The notes under the pieces are model-generated. The model was not told the origin of the DNA, made no database searches, and saw only the letters and a list, made by a program, of their open reading frames with translations. From Arthrobacter pascens (lineage in GTDB: Bacteria > Actinomycetota > Actinomycetes > Actinomycetales > Micrococcaceae), in contig NZ_JAUSXF010000001.1 of the NCBI RefSeq assembly GCF_030816475.1, positions 3,286,001-3,350,000 on the forward strand: a stretch of DNA of 64,000 nucleotides, given 5' to 3'. Positions 1 through 6,303 of the stretch are shown one piece after another (the first letter of the stretch is position 1; the number at the start of each line of letters is the position of its first letter). The position numbers were made by a program, and so were the translations under genes.

Positions 1-1
1 C

Positions 2-439
2 CTGCTCCACGCCAATGGCCGCGAGAACGTCCGCGTACTTCAGCGTGCCATCCGAGACACCATGACCGAGCATGCAGGTGTGGTGCGCAACGAAGAAGGT
101 CTTAAGCAGGGCCTGGCGGAACTCGACGGGATTGAAGCCCGCATCACCGAGGTGGGCGTGCATCCGGACATCGCCGGATATCAGGATCTTGCACACGCTT
201 TCGACTTGAAGGCGGCCGCCCTTGCCGCGCGTGCGACGCTCGAAGCTGCCCGTGAACGCCGTGAAACACGCGGCTGTCATAACCGCAGCGACTATCCGGA
301 ACTTGATTCACGCTTGCAGGTGAATCTGGTCTGGTCTCCCACTCGTGGCATCGAGCACGAAGGCATCGCGCCTGTACCGCACGAGATCGCGCAGCATATG
401 CGCCAACCGGTCACAACCGCGGACAAACTCGTCGAGTGA
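2..439 (+). CDS. FAD-binding fumarate reductase/succinate dehydrogenase/aspartate oxidase family protein, C-terminal part
   Basis: The open frame runs in from the left edge, so the gene is cut at its 5' end and the in-frame ATG at 62 is probably internal. The visible 145 residues are the helical C-terminal domain of the SdhA/FrdA/NadB flavoprotein family. The ETRGCHNRSDYPELD stretch corresponds to the conserved Glu-x-Arg-Gly region that contributes to the active site. The FAD-binding part lies outside the window, so succinate dehydrogenase-like and L-aspartate oxidase-like enzymes cannot be told apart. Confidence 0.8.
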   Translation: MLHANGRENVRVLQRAIRDTMTEHAGVVRNEEGLKQGLAELDGIEARITEVGVHPDIAGYQDLAHAFDLKAAALAARATLEAARERRETRGCHNRSDYPELDSRLQVNLVWSPTRGIEHEGIAPVPHEIAQHMRQPVTTADKLVE

Positions 440-546
440 ATGAAGTGGCATACCAACTTACCGCCAGATTTGCCCGCCGTCGTATGGCACCCAGGCCCGG
501 AATTCCGTCGTCAGGGTCAAATCCTTGCAGCAGTAATATTGGGGGC

Positions 547-1443
547 ATGGATGCCGACACCGGGTCAACGGACGAATTGGAATCGGCATGGACAATTTTC
601 GCTGAGGTCCGTTCTCGGTTGTTCGGGATTGCCTACCGGATGCTCGGCAGTGTCATCGAGGCGGAGGACATTGTCCAGGAGACGTGGGTTCGATGGCAGA
701 CATGCGATCGCAGCCTGGTTCGGAATGCGCCGGCGTTCCTGGCGACCACCGCCACCCGTCTTGCCATCAATGTCGGGCAGTCGGCACGTGTCCGTCGTGA
801 GACGTATGTCGGTCCCTGGCTGCCCGAGCCTGTGGACACAAGCGCCGACCCTGAACTGGGCGCCTTGCATGGTGAAGCGCTCGAGTTCGCGGTGTTGCTG
901 ATACTGGAAAAGTTGTCGCCGACCGAGCGGGCCGCGTACGTGCTGCGGCAAGCGTTCGACTACCCGTATGAGCAGATCGCGGAGATCATCCAACAGACAG
1001 AAGCGAATGCCCGCCAGTTGGTCAGCCGGGCGCGCAAACGCCTTGCTGAGGAGAAACGCGCTGAGGTGAGCGTGAGCGAGCAGCGGCAACTGCTGGAGGC
1101 ATTCCTGGCTGCCGCGCGAACCGGGAACCTGGCCGCGCTGGAGGCACTGTTCGCCGCCGACGTCGTCAGTTACTCCGACGGCGGCGGTAAGGTTCGGGCT
1201 TCCAAGTTCCCTGTTGTCGGACGGGAACGGGTCGCGAAGTATTATCGGGCGTTCGCTTCGCGTTTCTGGGTTGGTGTCGATACCCAGCTTTTCATGGCTA
1301 ACGGCCGGCCTTCCGCGCGGCTGGCACAGGACGGGGTGGTGTTTGCGGTGGTGACTCTCACGGCGTCTGCCGATGGTATTGATCGGCTGTTGTGGACGAT
1401 GAATCCGGACAAACTCTCCGGCGTGACGAGGGTTGGCGGCTGA
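547..1443 (+). CDS. ECF41-family RNA polymerase sigma factor with SnoaL-like C-terminal domain
   Basis: Extracytoplasmic-function sigma factor of 298 residues. Sigma region 2 lies at about residues 18-85 (SVIEAEDIVQETWVRW) and region 4 at about 118-168 (LSPTERAAYVLR). A SnoaL/NTF2-like extension fills about 180-290. All three ECF41 hallmarks are present: WLPEP at 91-95, DGGGKV at 211-216 and NPDKL at 286-290. In ECF41 members the extension acts as a built-in regulator replacing a separate anti-sigma factor. The ATG at 547 is preferred over 436 because the family starts just before region 2. Typical ECF41 targets are neighbouring oxidoreductase, epimerase or carboxymuconolactone decarboxylase genes, and two SDR genes follow on the same strand. 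Confidence 0.93.
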   Translation: MDADTGSTDELESAWTIFAEVRSRLFGIAYRMLGSVIEAEDIVQETWVRWQTCDRSLVRNAPAFLATTATRLAINVGQSARVRRETYVGPWLPEPVDTSADPELGALHGEALEFAVLLILEKLSPTERAAYVLRQAFDYPYEQIAEIIQQTEANARQLVSRARKRLAEEKRAEVSVSEQRQLLEAFLAAARTGNLAALEALFAADVVSYSDGGGKVRASKFPVVGRERVAKYYRAFASRFWVGVDTQLFMANGRPSARLAQDGVVFAVVTLTASADGIDRLLWTMNPDKLSGVTRVGG

Positions 1444-1476
1444 CCTGCCAGCCTTACAGCGCAATTTTCCAAAGCC

Positions 1477-1503
1477 TGTCACAGATTGATCTGATACCCG
1501 GTC
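1477..1503 (+). promoter_or_regulatory. Candidate ECF41-dependent promoter
   Basis: TGTCACA (1477-1483) is followed after exactly 16 bases by GGTC (1500-1503). The published ECF41 consensus is TGTCACA-N16-CGTC, so the -35 element matches fully and the -10 at three of four bases. It lies between the sigma gene and the two SDR genes, where an ECF41 target promoter is expected. Confidence 0.72.
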
Positions 1504-1515
1504 ATAGCTGGTGGA

Positions 1516-1535
1516 CGGAATGTCACTGCATTCCG
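1516..1535 (+). promoter_or_regulatory. Inverted repeat in the leader of the SDR genes
   Basis: CGGAATG and CATTCCG form a perfect 7-bp dyad around a 6-base loop, downstream of the candidate ECF41 promoter and about 28 bases before the first SDR start. It could be an RNA hairpin in the leader or an operator for a further regulator. Nothing in the sequence decides between these. Confidence 0.4.
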
Positions 1536-1563
1536 CCGAGCCACTATCGGAGGAAAGATCATC

Positions 1564-2319
1564 ATGAAGATCGTAGTAATTGGCGGCACTGGCCTGATCG
1601 GCAAGCAGGTGGTGCAGATCCTCAGCAGTCAGGGCCATGAGGCGAAAGCGGCGTCCCCTTCCACCGGGGTGAATTCCGTGACCGGCCAGGGATTGGATGA
1701 GGCGCTGGCGGGGGCGGACGTCGTTGTCGACTTGACGAACACCGCCGATTTCGATGAGAAGGTAGTCGTTCCCTTCTTCTCCACGTCATCCCGCAATCTT
1801 CTCGCTGCCGAGAAAAGGGCCGGCGTGCGGCATCATGTGGCTCTGTCGGTCGTTGGAACCGACCGTATCGTTGACGGCTACTTTGCCGGAAAAAAGGCCC
1901 AGGAGAAGGCAGTTAAAGAAGGCGGAGTGCCGTACACCATTCTGCGGGCCACTCAATTCTTCGAGTTCATCCCGATGATCGCCGATGCAGGAACACGCGA
2001 CGGGTCGGTTTATGTGACAAGTCACCTGATGCAACCGATGGCTGCTGCCGACGTTGCCCGCATTGTGGCGGAGACGGCCGTCTCGCCCTCGATTGACGGC
2101 GTCCTTGAAATGGCCGGCCCTGAACGCGCAGGACTGAATGAATTCGTGGGCCGGGTTCTCGCGGCCCGCAATGATTCCCGCCCAGTGGTCATTGATACCC
2201 AAGCCGGCTACTTCGGCATACCGATCGAAGAGACCAGCATCGTTCCCGTGGGTGAATCCCGCATCGGGGACATCACCCTCAAGGAGTGGCTGAACTCGAC
2301 GTCCCAGCACGCCCTGTAG
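1564..2319 (+). CDS. NAD(P)H-binding SDR/NmrA-like protein (paralog 1)
   Basis: Protein of 251 residues beginning with a Rossmann fold (GGTGLIG, residues 7-13). It belongs to the atypical, NmrA-like short-chain dehydrogenases that bind NAD(P)H and often act as epimerases, reductases or redox sensors. The catalytic YxxxK pair of classical SDRs is not evident. A good ribosome site (GGAGGAAAG) precedes the ATG. It is the first gene behind the candidate ECF41 promoter and is clearly paralogous along its whole length to the next gene. Substrate unknown. Confidence 0.85.
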   Translation: MKIVVIGGTGLIGKQVVQILSSQGHEAKAASPSTGVNSVTGQGLDEALAGADVVVDLTNTADFDEKVVVPFFSTSSRNLLAAEKRAGVRHHVALSVVGTDRIVDGYFAGKKAQEKAVKEGGVPYTILRATQFFEFIPMIADAGTRDGSVYVTSHLMQPMAAADVARIVAETAVSPSIDGVLEMAGPERAGLNEFVGRVLAARNDSRPVVIDTQAGYFGIPIEETSIVPVGESRIGDITLKEWLNSTSQHAL

Positions 2320-2376
2320 CTCGTTATAAGCGGCTAACTACCGCACCCCTCAACACCAAATATCGGAAGGAAGATC

Positions 2377-3120
2377 ATGAAGATCGTAGTTATCGGCGGT
2401 ACTGGCCTGATCGGCTCGAAACTGGTCAGCAAGCTCGGCGAACACGGACACGAAGCAGTGGCCGCTTCCCCTGACTCGGGTGTGAACACCCTCACCGGCG
2501 AAGGCCTCGCGGACGTGCTGCAGGGAGCCCACACTGTAGTCGATGTGTCGAACTCGCCCTCGTTTGAAGATGCAGCTGTGCTGAACTTCTTCACCACCTC
2601 CACCCGCAACCAGCTCGCCGCGGAGAAGGAAGCCGGTGTCGGGCACCACGTCGCCCTGTCCGTCGTGGGCACCGAGCGCCTGGCCGAGAGCGGCTACTTC
2701 CGGGCGAAAATCGCCCAGGAGAAGCTCATCAAGGAATCAGGCGTCCCGTATTCGATCGTTCATGCGACGCAGTTTTTCGAGTTCGTCAAGAGCATCGCCC
2801 AGGCCGCGACCGAGGGAAACACTGTTCGTCTGTCACCCGCCCGTATCCAGCCCATGGCCGCTGAGGACGTGGCCACCGCTGTTGCACGCACCGCCGTCGG
2901 AAGTCCACAAAACGCCACCGTTGAGGTCGCCGGTCCCGAGCAGTTCGGTCTCGACGAGCTGATCCGCAAGGGCCTCAGCTTCCGCGGCGACCCCCGCGAG
3001 GTTGTCACCGACCCTACCGCGCGCTACTTCAACGCCATGCTCCAGGATGGCGAACTGCTCCCGGGAAGCGAAGCGACTATTTATAAGACCCGCTTCGAAG
3101 ACTGGCTGAACCAGCAGTAG
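2377..3120 (+). CDS. NAD(P)H-binding SDR/NmrA-like protein (paralog 2)
   Basis: Protein of 247 residues with the same GGTGLIG cofactor loop and long shared blocks with the preceding gene, such as HHVALSVVGT and ATQFFEF. The two look like an old tandem duplication. It has its own ribosome site (GGAAGGAAG), lies 57 bases downstream of paralog 1, and a strong stem-loop follows its stop. It is probably co-transcribed from the ECF41-type promoter. Substrate unknown. Confidence 0.85.
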   Translation: MKIVVIGGTGLIGSKLVSKLGEHGHEAVAASPDSGVNTLTGEGLADVLQGAHTVVDVSNSPSFEDAAVLNFFTTSTRNQLAAEKEAGVGHHVALSVVGTERLAESGYFRAKIAQEKLIKESGVPYSIVHATQFFEFVKSIAQAATEGNTVRLSPARIQPMAAEDVATAVARTAVGSPQNATVEVAGPEQFGLDELIRKGLSFRGDPREVVTDPTARYFNAMLQDGELLPGSEATIYKTRFEDWLNQQ

Positions 3121-3127
3121 CCGGACG

Positions 3128-3171
3128 GCGCGGGGTGTCCTTCACAGAGGACGTTTAAAGGCACCCCGCGC
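3128..3171. terminator. Stem-loop terminator after the SDR pair
   Basis: A perfect 10-bp stem (GCGCGGGGTG with CACCCCGCGC) starts eight bases after the second SDR stop and encloses a smaller TCCT/AGGA hairpin. There is no U-tract, which is common for actinobacterial terminators, so it may act in both directions. Confidence 0.6.
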
Positions 3172-3248
3172 CCAGCTGTGATCAGCGACCCGGCCAAAAC
3201 CCCAGGCTGAGCATGTTGTGAATCCGTTTTCGGGGCGAAAATGAGGAG

Positions 3249-3917
3249 ATGTTCGTTCTGATCCCAGGAGCAGGCGGCGCGGCCTGGTACTGGAGCCGGG
3301 TCGTCCCCTTGCTTCAAGGGGCTGGCCACGAAGCAGTCGCCGTCGACCTACCAGGTGACGACGAACGCGCCGGTCTGCCCGAATATACGCATCTGGTTCT
3401 CGAGGCCATCGGTGAGCGCCATGACGCGGTGCTCGTCGCTCAGTCGTTGGGCGCCTTCACAGCGCCGCTGGTCTGCAACCGAGCGGCCATTCGAGAGCTT
3501 ATCCTCGTCAATGCAATGATCCCCATGCCGGGCGAGACTCCCGGTGCATGGTGGGACAACACAGGCTGGGCTGAAGCGCAGCAGAGCGCGGCGAAAGCCC
3601 ACGGGTACAGTACCGAGTTCGACGTCGGCACCTACTTCCTGCACGACCTTCCACCGGAAGTTGCCGCCGAAGGAGAAATGCATCAACGGCCAGAGGCAAA
3701 TGCAGTTTTCGAGTCAGTGTGCAATTTCGACGAATGGCCCAACATCCCCATCCGAATACTCACCGGAGAGGCAGATCGCTTCTTTCCGATCGACTTCCAG
3801 CGACGAGTCGCCCGCGAACGCCTCGGCCTGGAGCCAGACGTCGTGCCCGGTGGCCATCTCCTGGCATTGGCAAATCCGGAGGCCGTGGCCAACTACCTGA
3901 TGCAAGACACTCGGTGA
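3249..3917 (+). CDS. Alpha/beta hydrolase (esterase-like)
   Basis: Small 222-residue alpha/beta hydrolase. The oxyanion loop is PGAGG at residues 6-10. The nucleophile elbow AQSLG places Ser66, with Ala instead of the usual first Gly. The acid is likely Asp176 (GEADRFFP) and the base His203 (GGHLLAL). The layout resembles the methyl-salicylate/hydroxynitrile-lyase type esterases. It is a single gene between a terminator and a convergent lipoprotein gene. Substrate unknown. Confidence 0.8.
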   Translation: MFVLIPGAGGAAWYWSRVVPLLQGAGHEAVAVDLPGDDERAGLPEYTHLVLEAIGERHDAVLVAQSLGAFTAPLVCNRAAIRELILVNAMIPMPGETPGAWWDNTGWAEAQQSAAKAHGYSTEFDVGTYFLHDLPPEVAAEGEMHQRPEANAVFESVCNFDEWPNIPIRILTGEADRFFPIDFQRRVARERLGLEPDVVPGGHLLALANPEAVANYLMQDTR

Positions 3918-4025
3918 GCAGATCAATTGCTCTTCGATGTCGTACGGCCAGTGCTATGAGACACCCAGGTGGGTTCGGAGAAGGAGTCGGCGCCCGCGGG
4001 CGGGATCGTCTATCGCATCAGCTGG

Positions 4026-4838
4026 TTACTTGGTGGACTTGAACACGATCGAGTCGAAGACGGCACGTGCCTCTCTCGTCAGCTCCGGATTGATGGGTGC
4101 GTGGACGGCCACCCACTCCTCTCTCGTCAGCTCCGGTTGGGCGGGTGCGTGGTATTGGGCCACCCAGAACATAGCGCGCTGGCCGTTCAGGTCGACTACC
4201 CGGTAGGTTTCCCGTTCATCCTGAGACGAGTACCAGCGGTTGCATTGGTACGAGTTTCCTGAGTGGATGCAGAACTTGCCGCCGTCGCAGGCTGTGATGT
4301 CCACGTCGCCCTCGACGGAGTGGTCGAACTCGAAGCCGGAGTAATCGCCCACCACGACCTTAACGGGAGGGGTGCTCGCCGTGGACGTCTGCGCCGTCAG
4401 CGCCTCGACGAAGGCCTCAGCCGACGGATTGACCTCGACGAGTGCGTCCTGCCACGCGCATGCGTCCGTCGGCACATGGTCGGAGGGCCACCAACCCACG
4501 TAGACCGCCGCTTTACCCGGCCTATCCGGGTCGTCCTTGCCCAGGCCCCCGTCGCCGCCCGACCAGCCGTCTGGGACGGTGATCTCGAAAGGCTCCGTGA
4601 AGCTGGTGACGAGGTATGTGCCGGCGTCGACGTCGCCGCTCTCAGGGAGCGGTGGGATGCCGCTGGCATCCGTAGTCGGAAAACTGGCTTCCGTAGTCGG
4701 AATACTGGCGGACGGGAGGGAGACGTCGTCGGATTCATACTCGCACCCGCCGAGACTTGCAATCAGTGCGATAAGCACCAGGGGCAAGAGATGGCGCGAC
4801 CGCTGATGGGTCATTTCGAGGGGTGTCAAGGAGCTCAT
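4026..4838 (-). CDS. Putative secreted lipoprotein with internal repeats
   Basis: About 270 residues. A signal peptide rich in Leu/Ile ends in a lipobox (SLGGC), so the mature protein should be lipid-anchored outside the membrane. A Ser/Thr/Pro linker follows, then a globular part with several cysteines (DACAW, ITACDGG, SYQCNRW). Two short tandem duplications stay in frame: a 7-residue unit in the linker (SIPTTEA/SFPTTDA) and a 16-residue unit near the C-terminus that repeats PELTRE. The ATG at 4838 has GGAGG six bases upstream and is preferred to the TTG at 4841. Family not recognised. Confidence 0.72.
   Translation of the reverse strand: MSSLTPLEMTHQRSRHLLPLVLIALIASLGGCEYESDDVSLPSASIPTTEASFPTTDASGIPPLPESGDVDAGTYLVTSFTEPFEITVPDGWSGGDGGLGKDDPDRPGKAAVYVGWWPSDHVPTDACAWQDALVEVNPSAEAFVEALTAQTSTASTPPVKVVVGDYSGFEFDHSVEGDVDITACDGGKFCIHSGNSYQCNRWYSSQDERETYRVVDLNGQRAMFWVAQYHAPAQPELTREEWVAVHAPINPELTREARAVFDSIVFKSTK
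4070..4136. repeat. 48-bp period tandem duplication in the lipoprotein gene
   Basis: A 19-base block occurs at 4070-4088 and again identically at 4118-4136, and similarity continues beyond the block. The 48-base period keeps the reading frame and duplicates 16 residues around PELTRE. Confidence 0.8.
4669..4710. repeat. 21-bp tandem repeat in the lipoprotein linker
   Basis: Two nearly identical 21-base units (TCCGTAGTCGGAA core) encode a 7-residue repeat just after the lipid anchor. Such linker repeats often vary in number between strains. Confidence 0.7.
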
Positions 4839-5025
4839 CAATCCTCCAAGCCGCTACAGGGTACTGTGAGGCCCCGCACCGGAGTGGCCCCGCGGGCGGC
4901 CCGAGATGATAGGCCGTCGCCTCAAGTCTCCTCCGGCACAGTACCCGTGACAATTAGGTCCGCAGGGTAAACGGGCAAGCCGGCGCACGGCATCGCAAGA
5001 AAGGCTTGAGGCTGCGGCAGCCTTG

Positions 5026-5358
5026 TTAGTGCAACGCTAGCCGAGAACCGAGAGCCTCCGCCAGCACAGGCTTCGAGTAAGCGTTGGGACTTGGCTCAGC
5101 CGCGAGCTCTCGCTCCCAATGCTCGGCGTCGACCTCAATTGCCGCCCCTGGGACGGGCCGCACGGCGGCGATTGACCCCGCAAGCTCATTGACCGCTGCA
5201 ACCGCGGCGCCGCGTCTGGTCCCGCCCCAACCTGCTGCCCGCATGGTCAGCTCCCGCCGGCCGATACGCACTAAGTGCGTCGGAGTCAGCCAGAGTTCAC
5301 CGTGGCCCCAGTGAAGCCAGCCTGTGGTGCACGAATCGGACAACAGAAATACCCTCAT
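5026..5358 (-). CDS. Hypothetical protein, 110 residues
   Basis: A small protein with a hydrophobic, Trp-rich N-terminal half (WLHWGHGELWLTP) and an Ala-rich charged C-terminal half. No catalytic motif or export signal is obvious. The N-terminal pattern resembles small uncharacterised actinobacterial proteins. The ribosome site is weak, so the start is uncertain. Confidence 0.5.
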   Translation of the reverse strand: MRVFLLSDSCTTGWLHWGHGELWLTPTHLVRIGRRELTMRAAGWGGTRRGAAVAAVNELAGSIAAVRPVPGAAIEVDAEHWERELAAEPSPNAYSKPVLAEALGSRLALH

Positions 5359-5556
5359 GACTTCGCGCCATTTTGAGCAGCAACAAACATGATTCCCCCA
5401 ATAAAGTCTGATACTTCACACAATGAGCGCCACACTAACATCAGAGACCGCGCGGAACTGACTCGCAGGCTGCCCACCCAACTCGGTGTCTCGAAACATC
5501 TGCGCCTCGAAAACCCTAGGCGTACAAAACAGCCTGTTCCTGCCCCACCAACTAGC

Positions 5557-5587
5557 GGGCCGCCGTCGTAAATTACGACGGCGGCCC
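5557..5587. terminator. 31-bp palindrome, probable terminator of the GYD-domain gene
   Basis: Two perfect 15-base arms (5557-5571 and 5573-5587) flank one central base, giving an almost loopless GC-rich cruciform 35 bases downstream of the GYD gene's stop. It probably forms a transcription terminator. The remaining 5359-5556 stretch holds no gene that I can support. Confidence 0.6.
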
Positions 5588-5622
5588 CGCGGCCAGATGC
5601 CTGGCTTCCCTGCTGTCCCTGC

Positions 5623-5943
5623 CTACTGTCCCGGCGGGCGGTAGGACGGCGTCTTCTTGACCGCTTCGTCGATGTCTTCCACCGTCAGGAGCGGCTTCAG
5701 ACGAACGTTGACACTTCCCGTCGAGTTGATGAGCATCGACAGTGCTGCAGCACTTGCATCGTCCGGCGCCTCAATAACGCCAAGAACATCGTAATAACCA
5801 AAAGCGAAGTAGAAGCTCTCCAGCGATCCTCCAACCGAGCCGAGGGCCTCCGCAAAAGCGTCACGCCTCTTGGTGCCGCCTTCCTGCATAAGCCCCTTGA
5901 TGCCCTGGCCCACATATGTTCCTTCAAACAGATACTTCGTCAT
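5623..5943 (-). CDS. GYD-domain protein
   Basis: Protein of 106 residues fitting the GYD family, small alpha/beta proteins named after a Gly-Tyr-Asp motif (FGYYDVLGVIEAP near the centre). Their biochemical role is unknown. A ribosome site (GAAGGGAA) precedes the ATG. It is a single gene with a strong palindrome behind its stop and a repeat-rich upstream region. Confidence 0.85.
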   Translation of the reverse strand: MTKYLFEGTYVGQGIKGLMQEGGTKRRDAFAEALGSVGGSLESFYFAFGYYDVLGVIEAPDDASAAALSMLINSTGSVNVRLKPLLTVEDIDEAVKKTPSYRPPGQ

Positions 5944-6303
5944 GATCGTTCCCTTCCCACATTTTCATTCCGTCCGACGCTCATCACCCAAGCGCGTTGA
6001 CAGCGCCCGGCTGCACGCCGCGCACCATGCCGCTGCCAGCTCAACGGACCCCTGCCAGCTCAACGGCAAGCGGGCAGAAAAGGCCCAGACACCATTCCTT
6101 GGAAACGGGTGTCTGACCCCGTTTTAACGCAGAAACTACTCCGTTACGGCAGAAACTATTCCTCCCGCTACGGGCAGTCAATATGCCCTGATACTTATTG
6201 ACCGGATGCCTCCGCGTCTATGGCCTCCCGTCTGCGGCAGTGCCAGTATGTTGAGGATCAGGCTCACTGCAGGCACCAGTCACGGGGCAGCAAGGATTCG
6301 GTC
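5944..6303. other. Intergenic region with short repeats upstream of the PEP-utilizing gene
   Basis: No gene is supported here. A 15-base unit (CTGCCAGCTCAACGG) occurs at 6033 and 6052. CAGACACC (6086-6093) and GGTGTCTG (6108-6115) form an 8-bp inverted repeat. GCAGAAACTAYTCC occurs at 6129 and 6149, a 20-base period close to two helical turns. These could be regulator sites for the gene starting at 6304, but no regulator can be named. Confidence 0.5.

Noticed and set aside
565..1638. A 357-codon minus-strand open frame across the sigma-factor gene
   Set aside because: It is antisense to a gene with clear ECF41 motifs and has no recognisable domain; a by-product of high GC codon use.
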